Of a stretch of 64,000 nt of DNA, positions 8,453 to 17,521 are shown piece after piece. Each line of letters opens with the position of its first letter. Positions within the stretch are counted from its first letter, which is position 1. The position numbers were made by a program, and so were the translations under genes. The notes under the pieces were generated by a model. That model was not told where the DNA came from and ran no database searches. It was given only the letters and a program-made list of their open reading frames with translations. Source of the DNA: Firmicutes bacterium UBA2058 (GTDB taxonomy: Bacteria > Bacillota > Clostridia > Tissierellales > Sedimentibacteraceae); the NCBI GenBank assembly GCA_002332905.1, contig DDAM01000062.1:222807-286806 (forward strand), in the 5' to 3' direction.

Positions 8453-11263
8453 TTATAAATATTTCTTCAAATACTGTCCAGTATATGAACCTTTAACTTT
8501 AGCGACCTCTTCAGGAGTTCCTTCGGCTATGATTTGTCCTCCGCCGTCTCCACCTTCTGGACCTAAGTCTATTATATGGTCTGCTGTTTTAATAACGTCT
8601 AAATTGTGCTCTATAACTAAAACCGAGTTACCAGTGTCTACTAGCTTATTTAGCACCTCTATCAGCTTGTGTATATCTGCTATATGAAGTCCTGTTGTTG
8701 GCTCATCTAATATATAAAGAGTTTTGCCTGTTGCACGCTTGCTAAGCTCAAATGCCAGCTTAATTCTTTGAGCCTCCCCGCCAGACAGCTGTGTTGATGG
8801 CTGACCTAACTTAACATATGAAAGTCCAACATCATACATTGTTTGAAGCTTAGTTTTTATCTTTGGTATGTTCTCAAAAAAGGCTAAACCTTCTTCTACA
8901 GTCATATCCAATACCTCAGATATATTTTTACCTTTATATTTTACTTCTAGAGTTTCTCTGCTATATCTTTTACCCTTACATACATCACAAGGTACATATA
9001 CATCAGGTAGAAAGTGCATTTCTATTTTTACTATTCCATCACCTTTACATGCTTCGCATCTTCCACCCTTAACATTAAAGCTAAATCTGCCTTTTTGATA
9101 ACCTCTTGTTTTAGCCTCATTGGTCATGGCAAAGACATCTCTTATATGGTCAAAAACGCCTGTATAAGTAGCTGGGTTTGATCTAGGAGTTCTACCTATA
9201 GGTGATTGGTCAATGCTTATAACCTTATCTATTTGCTCAGTGCCTATAAGCTCTTTATATTTGCCTGTTTTCGTCTTTGATCTATTTAATTTTTGTTGTA
9301 AACCCTTAAGAAGAATTTGATTGATTAATGTACTCTTACCAGAGCCAGATACTCCTGTAACACATACTAATCCACCTAATGGAATTTTCACATTAATGTT
9401 TTTAAGATTATTTTGAGTAGCTCCTTGTACCTCAAGGAATCTCTCTCCTAATGTTCTTCTTACACTCGGTACCTCTATTTTCTTTTTACCGCTTAGATAC
9501 TGCCCTGTAATTGAGTCCTCACATTTTTTTATCTCATCTAATGTACCAAAAGCAATTACTTCACCACCATGAAGTCCAGCACCTGGTCCCATATCTAATA
9601 TATAATCAGCACTTTCCATTGTTTCTTCATCATGCTCTACTACTATAAGTGTATTACCTAGATTAGTTAAATTTCTAAGAGTTTTAATCAACATGCTATT
9701 ATCTCTTTGATGAAGTCCTATGCTTGGCTCGTCAAGTACATACAATACTCCCACTAGGCTTGAACCTATTTGTGTAGCAAGTCTTATACGCTGAGACTCT
9801 CCACCTGATAAGGTGCTTGCATTTCTGCTAAGTGTTAAATAGTTAAGTCCAACATCCCTTAAAAAGCTTGCTCGCTCTTTTATTTCCTTTAATATTTGAT
9901 GCCCTATGAATTCCTGCTTAGGTGTTAACTTTAAATCATTTAAAAAGTCAATCAGCTTACTAACAGATAGTTGAGTAACCTCATAAATATTTTTACCACC
10001 AATCTTAACTGATAGTGATATTTCATTAAGTCTAGCACCATTACAATCAGGACATGGAATGTCATTCATAAAACCTTCTATCCATTCCTGCATCTCTGGT
10101 GATTTTGTCTCCATATATCTTCTTTCAAGGTTAGTAACAACACCTTCAAAATCTCTTACATAAGTTCTTTCACCTTGAAATTTACTTACAAAATTAACCT
10201 TTAGCTCTCTTCCGTTTGTCCCATATAAAAGCTCATCAATAAATGATTGAGGTGCTTCACTAAGTGGTTTTGAGATATCAAAATTATGATAGTCTGCAAT
10301 AGCCTTAAATATTTGAAAGTAATATCCTTCTTCATCTGCTCCAAATGGAGTTATAGCTCTTTCTCCTATGCTCTTTGTCCAATCAGGAATTATCAGATCT
10401 ATATCTATTTCCTTTTTAATACCTAATCCCATACAAGTTTTACACATACCAAAGGGATTGTTAAAGGAGAACATTCTAGGAGATATTTCACCAAAACCTA
10501 TGCCACAATCTATACATGCAAAGTTTGTACTCATTAAAATCTCTTGCTGCTCCATAACATCAATTAAAATTAAGCCTTCAGCAAGCTTAAGTGCAGTTTC
10601 TATTGAATCTGATAATCTTTTTTCGATTCCCTCTTTAACTATAATTCTATCTACAACAACTTCAATGTTGTGTTTTTTATTCTTATCTAACTCTATGTTA
10701 TCATCTAATTCATATAATTCACCATTTACTCTAGCTCTAACAAAGCCGTCTTTTTTAATATTTTCTAACAACTTTTTATGGGTACCTTTAGCACCTCTTA
10801 TAACAGGAGCTAAAATTTGAATTTTAGTTCTTTCAGGAAATTCAAGAACCTTATCTATTATTTGATCTACTGTTTGTGATGTTATTTCCTTACCACATTT
10901 AGGACAGTGAGGTGTACCTATACGAGCAAATAATAGTCTCATATAGTCGTATATCTCCGTTACTGTGCCTACAGTTGAACGAGGATTACGATTTGTTGTT
11001 TTTTGATCTATTGATATAGCTGGTGATAAGCCTTCAATATATTCTACATCTGGTTTTTCCATCTGCCCTAAGAATTGACGAGCATAGGATGATAAGCTTT
11101 CAACATATCTTCTTTGACCTTCTGCATAAATAGTGTCAAAAGCTAATGATGTCTTTCCAGAACCACTAAGTCCTGTAAACACTATAAATTTATCTCTAGG
11201 AAGCTCAACGCTAACATTTTTCAGGTTATGCTCCTTCGCTCCCTTTACAATTATTTTATCCAT
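8453..11263 (-). CDS. uvrA: UvrABC system protein A
   Basis: 936 residues, full length. It is the ATPase that finds bulky DNA lesions and loads UvrB. The N-terminal Walker A motif is GLSGSGKT (31-38), and the second is GVSGSGKST in the C-terminal half. Two ABC signatures (STLSGGESQRIRLA and TQLSGGEAQRIKLA) and several CxxC zinc-type pairs are present (CPKC, CIDC, CKTC, CEACKGDG, CDVCKGKR). It lies 50 bases downstream of uvrB and should be cotranscribed from the LexA-boxed uvrB promoter. A GTGAAA/TTTCAC hairpin lies in the short gap. Confidence 0.98.
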   Translation of the reverse strand: MDKIIVKGAKEHNLKNVSVELPRDKFIVFTGLSGSGKTSLAFDTIYAEGQRRYVESLSSYARQFLGQMEKPDVEYIEGLSPAISIDQKTTNRNPRSTVGTVTEIYDYMRLLFARIGTPHCPKCGKEITSQTVDQIIDKVLEFPERTKIQILAPVIRGAKGTHKKLLENIKKDGFVRARVNGELYELDDNIELDKNKKHNIEVVVDRIIVKEGIEKRLSDSIETALKLAEGLILIDVMEQQEILMSTNFACIDCGIGFGEISPRMFSFNNPFGMCKTCMGLGIKKEIDIDLIIPDWTKSIGERAITPFGADEEGYYFQIFKAIADYHNFDISKPLSEAPQSFIDELLYGTNGRELKVNFVSKFQGERTYVRDFEGVVTNLERRYMETKSPEMQEWIEGFMNDIPCPDCNGARLNEISLSVKIGGKNIYEVTQLSVSKLIDFLNDLKLTPKQEFIGHQILKEIKERASFLRDVGLNYLTLSRNASTLSGGESQRIRLATQIGSSLVGVLYVLDEPSIGLHQRDNSMLIKTLRNLTNLGNTLIVVEHDEETMESADYILDMGPGAGLHGGEVIAFGTLDEIKKCEDSITGQYLSGKKKIEVPSVRRTLGERFLEVQGATQNNLKNINVKIPLGGLVCVTGVSGSGKSTLINQILLKGLQQKLNRSKTKTGKYKELIGTEQIDKVISIDQSPIGRTPRSNPATYTGVFDHIRDVFAMTNEAKTRGYQKGRFSFNVKGGRCEACKGDGIVKIEMHFLPDVYVPCDVCKGKRYSRETLEVKYKGKNISEVLDMTVEEGLAFFENIPKIKTKLQTMYDVGLSYVKLGQPSTQLSGGEAQRIKLAFELSKRATGKTLYILDEPTTGLHIADIHKLIEVLNKLVDTGNSVLVIEHNLDVIKTADHIIDLGPEGGDGGGQIIAEGTPEEVAKVKGSYTGQYLKKYL

Positions 11264-11287
11264 TGTGTATATTTACCTCCGTTTTAA

Positions 11288-11312
11288 AGTGTGAAACGTC
11301 TTTTTTCACGCT
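11288..11312 (-). repeat. Dispersed GTGAA hairpin, uvrB-uvrA gap
   Basis: On the minus strand, arms GCGTGAAA and TTTCACAC enclose an A-rich loop, just upstream of the uvrA ribosome site. It is one member of the start-proximal hairpin family seen across the window. Confidence 0.6.
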
Positions 11313-11313
11313 T

Positions 11314-13278
11314 TTATAACTCTTTACTAAGTTTTTTAATTTCATCTCTAATTTCAGCTGCACGTTCAAATTCTAAATTTTCAGCAGCGGCTAGCATTTC
11401 TTTTTCAAGCTCAATTAAATGTGTTCTTAAATCAACATCCTGCTTCTTGTAAATTTTGTATTCCTTAGTTTCCTCTGCTGCAGTAGTAGCCTCAATAACA
11501 TCACGCACACCCTTCTTAATTGATTGAGGTATAATGCCATACTTTTCATTATATTCGCTTTGTATACTTCTTCTTCTATTTGTCTCATTAATTGCTCTTT
11601 CCATAGAGCCTGTAATCTTGTCAGCATACATTATAACCTTACCATCAACATTACGAGCAGCTCTACCAACTGTCTGAATTAGAGATGTTTCAGAACGCAA
11701 GAAGCCCTCCTTGTCAGCATCTAGTATAGCAACCAAGGATACTTCTGGCAAATCAAGACCTTCTCTAAGTAAGTTTATACCCACTAATACGTCAAATTCA
11801 CCAACTCTTAAGTCTCTAATTATTTCCATTCTTTCTAATGTATCTACATCTGAGTGAAGATATTGTACCTTTATACCTGAATTTCTAAAATAGAAGGTCA
11901 AATCCTCAGCCATTTTTTTAGTAAGTGTTGTAACTAAAACTCTTTGACCTCTACCAGTAACCTCTCTAATTTCCTTCATTAAATCATCTATTTGATTCTC
12001 CACTGGTCTTACATATATCGGAGGATCAATAAGCCCAGTAGGTCTGATAATTTGTTCAGCAACATTTTGAGAATGCTCCTTTTCATATGGCCCAGGAGTA
12101 GCACTTACAAATACTACTTGATTTATAACACTTTCAAACTCATCAAACTTAAGTGGTCTATTATCAAGTGCAGAAGGTAATCTAAATCCGTAATCAACTA
12201 AGGTTTGTTTTCTTGCTCTATCGCCATTAAACATACCTCTAACCTGAGGTACACTTACGTGTGACTCATCTATAAACAATAAAAAGTCCTTTGGCAGATA
12301 ATCAAGAAGTGTAAAAGGTCTTCCTCCAGGTTTTACATTGTTTATGTGTCTAGTATAGTTTTCTATACCGTTGCAATATCCCATTTCTTCTAGCATTTCA
12401 ATATCATAATTTGTACGCTGTTCAATACGCTGTGCTTCTAAAAGCTTATTTTCACTTTCAAAATATTTTAGTCTTTCTTTTAATTCTTCCTTGACAGTTT
12501 CTATTGCTCTTTTAATGTTTTCTTCTGTTGTCGCATAGTGTGATGCTGGGAATATAGATACGTGATTTCTTCTGCCTAAAACCTCTCCAGTTATAGTATT
12601 TATTTCTGTGATTCTTTCTACTTCATCACCGAAAAACTCTACTCTTATTGCACTTTCAGAAGATGATGCAGGGAATATCTCCAAAACATCTCCTCTTACT
12701 CTAAAGTTACCGCGAGTAAAGCTTATATCGTTTCTCTTATATTGTATCTCTACAAGTTTTTGTATTATTTCATCTCTGTCTTTTTGCATACCCGGTCTAA
12801 GTGAAATAACCAAGTTTTCATAATCAATTGGGCTACCAAGTCCATATATACAGGATACACTGGCTACGATTATAACATCCTTTCTTTCAAACAAGGAAGC
12901 AGTAGCAGAGTGTCTGAGCTTATCTATCTCATCATTGATAGAAGAGTCCTTCTCAATAAAAGTATCACTGCTAGGGACATAGGCCTCTGGTTGATAATAA
13001 TCATAGTAACTGACAAAATATTCAACTGCATTGTCAGGAAAAAACTCCTTAAATTCAGCACAAAGCTGCGCAGCAAGAGTTTTGTTGTGCGCCAGCACAA
13101 CAGTAGGCTTCTGAACTCTTTCTATAATATTTGCCATAGTAAAGGTTTTACCTGATCCTGTTACACCTAATAGTGTTTGATATTTTAAATTATTATTTAT
13201 TCCATTAACTAGTTCATCTATAGCCTGTGGCTGGTCACCTGTAGGCTTGAACTCTGAGTTTATCTTAAATTTTCCCAC
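11314..13278 (-). CDS. uvrB: UvrABC system protein B
   Basis: About 654 residues of the damage-verification helicase of nucleotide excision repair. It has Walker A GVTGSGKTF, the beta-hairpin YYDYYQPEAYVP, the DExx-box helicase segment FIDESH, helicase motif VGRAARN, and a C-terminal UVR domain (LEFERAAEIRDEIKKL) that contacts UvrC. A GTG at 13287 is also in frame, but the GTG at 13278 gives the usual N-terminus (GKFKINSEFKPTGDQ) and follows an AGAGGTG ribosome site, so I chose it. It is the first gene of the uvrB-uvrA pair. Confidence 0.97.
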   Translation of the reverse strand: MGKFKINSEFKPTGDQPQAIDELVNGINNNLKYQTLLGVTGSGKTFTMANIIERVQKPTVVLAHNKTLAAQLCAEFKEFFPDNAVEYFVSYYDYYQPEAYVPSSDTFIEKDSSINDEIDKLRHSATASLFERKDVIIVASVSCIYGLGSPIDYENLVISLRPGMQKDRDEIIQKLVEIQYKRNDISFTRGNFRVRGDVLEIFPASSSESAIRVEFFGDEVERITEINTITGEVLGRRNHVSIFPASHYATTEENIKRAIETVKEELKERLKYFESENKLLEAQRIEQRTNYDIEMLEEMGYCNGIENYTRHINNVKPGGRPFTLLDYLPKDFLLFIDESHVSVPQVRGMFNGDRARKQTLVDYGFRLPSALDNRPLKFDEFESVINQVVFVSATPGPYEKEHSQNVAEQIIRPTGLIDPPIYVRPVENQIDDLMKEIREVTGRGQRVLVTTLTKKMAEDLTFYFRNSGIKVQYLHSDVDTLERMEIIRDLRVGEFDVLVGINLLREGLDLPEVSLVAILDADKEGFLRSETSLIQTVGRAARNVDGKVIMYADKITGSMERAINETNRRRSIQSEYNEKYGIIPQSIKKGVRDVIEATTAAEETKEYKIYKKQDVDLRTHLIELEKEMLAAAENLEFERAAEIRDEIKKLSKEL

Positions 13279-13291
13279 CTTTGTCACCTCT

Positions 13292-13339
13292 AAACATATG
13301 TTCGCCTTTTATTATATAACGTTAGTATATGCAAGTCAA
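13292..13339 (-). promoter_or_regulatory. uvrB promoter with LexA (DinR-type) box
   Basis: On the minus strand TTGACT (13339-13334) and TATAAT (13316-13311) are 17 bases apart. Just downstream CGAACATATGTTT (13304-13292) matches the Gram-positive LexA/DinR box (CGAAC-N4-GTTCG type). This predicts SOS control of uvrB-uvrA. Confidence 0.8.
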
Positions 13340-13343
13340 GAAA

Positions 13344-13377
13344 TAAATAAAATGTGCCTTTAGCACATTTTATTTAT
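13344..13377 (-). terminator. Terminator of the HExxH lipoprotein gene
   Basis: AATAAAATGTGC pairs with GCACATTTTATT across a 5-base loop, immediately downstream of the minus-strand lipoprotein stop codon. Confidence 0.65.
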
Positions 13378-14985
13378 CTATTCCATTTTATTTTTTAATT
13401 GAGTTAGCCACTCTTCTTTTAATTCTTCATAGGTCTTGCCGTATATTACATTTAGCTTTGAATAGTCCTCAAACAACTTAAAATATTTATCTTCACCATA
13501 GGTTTTTATTAGATAGTTTACCAGTGAACCCCCTTCAGCATAGCTCAACTCTGCTCCATCTTCATTTTTATCTGCCATACTGATCCAAGCAAAAGTACTG
13601 CGAATAGTTTTATATTTATTTCCAATATATGCCATAACCTCGTTAAATAAGCTTAGATTAACTTCATTTGTCTTTTCATATATATCAACTAAATTTTTGT
13701 TATATAAACGCATAAATTCATTATCCGTAGATATATAATTTACTAGATTAAAGTATTCTTTTTTCATTCTATACACACCATTATTTTCTAAATAAGAATC
13801 ACAATATTTAGCTGTTCCCTCAACCATCCATGCTGGAATCTTACCATTGTAAGTGATGTAATGCACATATTCATGAGCTCCTGACCAAAGTGGTGACGCA
13901 TATTCAATTGCAGTGTATTTATAGTAACTCGTGCCTTTATTTGTATTATTAAAATAGCAAGGCACAACATCATTTTCCGTCTCAAAATATGGTGATAAAT
14001 ACTTCTTCAGTGCCAAAATATCCTGTTCATATAAAGTTAAATAATATTTAATGTAATCATAATCCATAACAATTCCTTCATGTTCAAATTCCTCATTAGG
14101 AACAAAATAAGATATTGTTGATGGTGTATATATTAAATAAGGATAAGTTTTTGTATTTTTACCTAGCTTTAACTCATATCTTATAGGTATTGTAGGAACT
14201 TCACATTTTTTTGCTGCACCTATACTTTTTAGCCAAATATTCTTCTCATTTGCATACGCAATATCAAAATCTGTATCCAATTTTGCTGAATTCTTTAACA
14301 AGTCTACAGAATATTTTAGCCCTTTTCTTTCAATCAAATCCTTAACAAAATAGTATGCTGTTGAATATGCATATTTGTTTTGCTCCTCAGAAAAATAAAC
14401 TGTTTGAAATACTGGAATTGTTAAATCCATAAGATTCATATTTGCATTCTTAGTATAATACTGTCCAAGCCTTTCAACAGATACATCTGGTATAAGAAAT
14501 GCACCATATAGCTTTTCGTTAACATAGCAGCTTATACCATAGCATAAGCCATAGTTTGCATTATATCCAGATAACGCTTGTAAAAAGGCAACCACAACAT
14601 CAATAGATTCTATAGTTAAATCATTTAAAAATATCTTTCTATCTGTACCTTGAAACATACTTTTATCGCTTACATATATGCATAAAGGTTCTTCAAATAA
14701 CATTTCATATTCACTTTCTAAGAAAGTACAAAAAGTCTCAACCTTATTTATAAAATCAGCTCTTTGCTCCTCAGTATATTTTTCATCCTCAAAATAATAC
14801 TCAACACGTTCAGTTGATGTGCATATAAATTTTGTGTAATAGCCATCATTCTGAACAATACCTTCATACCTAGAATAATTATATTCAATTTGCTCTATTG
14901 TTTGAGTATCAACAACAGTGCAGCTACTCAAAAGTAATAAAATAATAAAACAAACAAATATTAAACTTTTTCTATAGTTAATCAT
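13378..14985 (-). CDS. Secreted lipoprotein with HExxH metallopeptidase motif
   Basis: About 535 residues. The ATG at 14985 was chosen because AGGATATC just before it carries the ribosome site and it gives a clean signal peptide. A lipoprotein signal ends in LLLLSSC (lipobox). A gluzincin-like zinc site is seen in GAHEYVHY (HExxH) with a downstream Glu in WMVEGTAKY, as in MA-clan peptidases. The rest is low-complexity extracellular sequence with no family I recognise. It may be a surface protease. It sits alone between uvrB's promoter and the antiporter gene. Confidence 0.75.
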   Translation of the reverse strand: MINYRKSLIFVCFIILLLLSSCTVVDTQTIEQIEYNYSRYEGIVQNDGYYTKFICTSTERVEYYFEDEKYTEEQRADFINKVETFCTFLESEYEMLFEEPLCIYVSDKSMFQGTDRKIFLNDLTIESIDVVVAFLQALSGYNANYGLCYGISCYVNEKLYGAFLIPDVSVERLGQYYTKNANMNLMDLTIPVFQTVYFSEEQNKYAYSTAYYFVKDLIERKGLKYSVDLLKNSAKLDTDFDIAYANEKNIWLKSIGAAKKCEVPTIPIRYELKLGKNTKTYPYLIYTPSTISYFVPNEEFEHEGIVMDYDYIKYYLTLYEQDILALKKYLSPYFETENDVVPCYFNNTNKGTSYYKYTAIEYASPLWSGAHEYVHYITYNGKIPAWMVEGTAKYCDSYLENNGVYRMKKEYFNLVNYISTDNEFMRLYNKNLVDIYEKTNEVNLSLFNEVMAYIGNKYKTIRSTFAWISMADKNEDGAELSYAEGGSLVNYLIKTYGEDKYFKLFEDYSKLNVIYGKTYEELKEEWLTQLKNKME

Positions 14986-15170
14986 GATATCCTCCAATGA
15001 AAAATCATATTAATTGATTTTTCTAAGCGTTAAGTTTCTTTTACGCTATTTACTCTCTTTATTTCTAAATTTTTAAGAAATAATATCTTTTAAATACTAT
15101 AAAACTTTTTTTAATATTTGTTTGCTGAATTTTGTCTAAATTGTATTTTTATTTTTACATTCTCAATACA

Positions 15171-16397
15171 CTATTCCCACTTCTTATTAAATTCTCCAGA
15201 CCACTCAAAAGCTTTTTTTGCTATAATAACAGCTATTACTTCGTTAATAACTGCAGCTGCTGCAATTGTACCCTGTATGATTTTTGCACACTCTGGAGCA
15301 GGACCTGATAAAACGGATACTGCTATTCCTGTAAATACTAACGATACACCGGAATGCGGCAGTAAGGTAAGTCCTAAATATTTTTTTACTGTCTTAGGAG
15401 AATCTGTTATTGCTGCACCAAAATAAGCTCCGCTACATTTTCCAATTGCTCTTGAAATAATATATATTGCAGTGAATAATCCAGCTCCTAATATTAGATG
15501 ATAATCAAGAGGTGCACCAAGGTTTAAAATTACAATTATCAAAGAAACACCAAGTAGAGGATTAAATGAGCTCATTATCTGTTCTAATCTTTTCTCTGTT
15601 ACCATGTTAGAAAATACAGTTGAAAAAGCCATGCCCATTAGCATAAAGTTTAATACTGGTTTTGGCAAAAGAATATTGTTAAACAAAAATCCTACTCCTG
15701 ATGTAAGTATAATACCTGCAATTAAAAGTAATAAAGTTATAACAGATGAACGCTCTTTTTTTAGTACAAATCCTGCTAAAAATCCTGTTGCAATTCCAAT
15801 AATTATTGGCAATAATACAACGAGCGCAATCATATATGCTGGCAAACTTTGTTCTGATATGTTAGTAGCAACAATTGAAATAACAGAAAAAAACACTATA
15901 ACTCCAACCATATCATCAAGTGCCGCCATTGGAATTAATGTATTAGTTACAGGTCCATCAGTTTTAAATTCACGCACTATGGAAAGTGCCGGTGCTGGTG
16001 CTGTAGCTAATGCAATTCCTCCAAATATAAAAGCTAAATATAGTGGTATATTTGCAAAGTAAAACACAATTCCAAATACTAAGCTAACTATAAAGAATGT
16101 GCCTAATGATTGGGTCAAAGTTGTTATAATTATTTGCTTACCTGTTTTTTTAATTTTACCCCATACAAGCTCAGTACCTATTAAAAGACCAACAGCACAC
16201 TCTAAAATACTCACTATTGAAATATACCATTTTGCATCTAAAATTTCACTGTTCATAATTCCTAATGCATGTGGTCCAAGTACCATTCCTGCTATAAGCC
16301 AACCTAAAATAGCAGGTAGCTTTATTTTTGATACGAGTTTTCCAATTAAAAATGCAATAATAATTACAATTAAAAATTTAAAAATTGAAGTAATCAT
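15171..16397 (-). CDS. Cation/proton antiporter of the CPA2 (KefB/NapA-like) type
   Basis: 408 residues with about 12-13 predicted membrane segments of the Na+/H+ exchanger fold. Recognisable parts are LPAILGWLIAGMVLGPHALG near the start and the core ALATAPAPALSIVREFKT followed by AALDDMVGV, a typical position for the ion-binding acidic residues. No C-terminal TrkA/RCK domain is present, so it is the short form. The gene starts 3 bases after the TetR gene ends and must be cotranscribed. The exported ion (Na+, K+ or another) cannot be told. Confidence 0.88.
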   Translation of the reverse strand: MITSIFKFLIVIIIAFLIGKLVSKIKLPAILGWLIAGMVLGPHALGIMNSEILDAKWYISIVSILECAVGLLIGTELVWGKIKKTGKQIIITTLTQSLGTFFIVSLVFGIVFYFANIPLYLAFIFGGIALATAPAPALSIVREFKTDGPVTNTLIPMAALDDMVGVIVFFSVISIVATNISEQSLPAYMIALVVLLPIIIGIATGFLAGFVLKKERSSVITLLLLIAGIILTSGVGFLFNNILLPKPVLNFMLMGMAFSTVFSNMVTEKRLEQIMSSFNPLLGVSLIIVILNLGAPLDYHLILGAGLFTAIYIISRAIGKCSGAYFGAAITDSPKTVKKYLGLTLLPHSGVSLVFTGIAVSVLSGPAPECAKIIQGTIAAAAVINEVIAVIIAKKAFEWSGEFNKKWE

Positions 16398-16400
16398 TTT

Positions 16401-17021
16401 TTAGTCTCCTTTTGCAATGCCATAAAGCATAATATTTAATATTTTAGATAATTTAACCTCGTGCGCCTCAATCAACGATTCAAAGTCCGTATTTTCATAA
16501 GCTTTGCTTTGAAAGTATCCATTAAACATTTCTTGAAAAATGTAAAAGTACTCTATTGCCTCTTCCTCAGATACACCATCTCTAAGTGTTAAATTACTTA
16601 AATCCATCTTATAGCGATTTATATTGAATTCATCAAATTCCTTACGTATCTCTTTAATCTGCTCCTTTAAAGGTGCCGGTGGCTGTAAAACTGTAATAAA
16701 AAATATATGACTATAATAAGGATTTTCTTTAAAGAATTCATATCTTAAATCTATATATTTTTTCATATTATTCTGAAAATCAGTTTTATTAAAGCTTTCT
16801 TTACTTAGATACTCCACGAGAGCATCATAGCAAGACTTTACGCAGCTTAAAAATAATTCATCCTTATTTTTAAAATAATGATAAATAAGACCTTTTGAAA
16901 TGTTGTTATCACTGCATATATTATTTAATGAAGCTGTTTCAAAACTCTTTGTACCGAATTCAGCAATTGCAGCATTTAAAATCTTTTCTCTACTAATCTG
17001 ACTTTTATGACTTTGCTTCAT
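16401..17021 (-). CDS. TetR-family repressor of the antiporter operon
   Basis: 206 residues. The N-terminal HTH (ILNAAIAEFGTKSFETASLNNIC, then KGLIYHYFKNKDELFL) is typical of TetR/AcrR. The C-terminal ligand domain has no recognisable ligand class. A twin-operator promoter region lies directly upstream (17041-17093), so autorepression of the tetR-antiporter unit is very likely. The inducer is unknown. Confidence 0.92.
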   Translation of the reverse strand: MKQSHKSQISREKILNAAIAEFGTKSFETASLNNICSDNNISKGLIYHYFKNKDELFLSCVKSCYDALVEYLSKESFNKTDFQNNMKKYIDLRYEFFKENPYYSHIFFITVLQPPAPLKEQIKEIRKEFDEFNINRYKMDLSNLTLRDGVSEEEAIEYFYIFQEMFNGYFQSKAYENTDFESLIEAHEVKLSKILNIMLYGIAKGD

Positions 17022-17040
17022 GTTTATCCTCCGAAATAAA

Positions 17041-17093
17041 ATTGACCACTCGGTCTATTTTGTATTATAGCGAATATAGACCGAGTGGTCAAT
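17041..17093 (-). promoter_or_regulatory. TetR-type twin operator overlapping the antiporter operon promoter
   Basis: GACC-ACTC-GGTC and its complement GACC-GAGT-GGTC form two dyads whose 18-base arms (17041-17058 and 17076-17093) are also perfect inverted repeats of each other. On the minus strand the TTGACC -35 and TATAAT -10 boxes (17-base spacer) lie between and within them. Binding of the adjacent TetR protein here would block transcription. Confidence 0.85.
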
Positions 17094-17096
17094 ATG

Positions 17097-17307
17097 TTAG
17101 TTATAATTTTTATTTTTTTCATCATCTGTAAGCCAAACTGTAAAACTGGAGCCTTTATTGCGTATTGGTTCATTATTAAGGCGTTCTAAAATATCAAGAA
17201 TAATTAGGTCTACATGCTTCTTGTCTAAAATATCTAATTTTGTTAAAGCACTTTTCCATTAATTTACGAGTATTTTTGTTATCATCTACTAATAATATAT
17301 TAAACAT
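17097..17307 (-). pseudogene. Decayed response-regulator/kinase remnant
   Basis: A good ribosome site (GGAGGT) and ATG start a receiver-like N-terminus (MFNILLVDDNKNTRKLM). The frame then breaks, and the downstream frame reads ...DLIILDI... and then GSSFTVWLTDD, the last of which resembles the end of a histidine kinase ATPase domain. It looks like a receiver gene and kinase end fused by deletion plus a frameshift. No function is expected. Confidence 0.6.
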
Positions 17308-17521
17308 ATTATTACCTCCATATGAATGCCCTTAAATATAATGCACAAATTGTTATGAAAAATTCTTACATGGGCTCATAATTAATTATAATAATAAATT
17401 ATTATAATGTAATAATATTAACTTATCATAAACTTTTCAAAAATAAAATAATTTGTTTATATTGTGAAGAAAGACGTTCACGCTATAAGAGTGAAAAAAG
17501 TCATCAAGGAGGTACTGTTTT
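17308..17521. other. Intergenic region upstream of the ABC transporter gene
   Basis: AT-rich gap of about 214 bases. The only structure noticed is a small hairpin, TTCAC/GTGAA (17477-17495), ahead of the AAGGAGG ribosome site of the ABC gene. I could not place a convincing promoter. Confidence 0.5.

Noticed and set aside
10368..10820. Long plus-strand open frame inside uvrA
   Set aside because: It is the antisense shadow of a clearly real gene and has no ribosome site or family pattern.
15604..16062. Plus-strand open frame inside the antiporter gene
   Set aside because: Antisense shadow; the minus-strand frame has clear membrane segments and family motifs.
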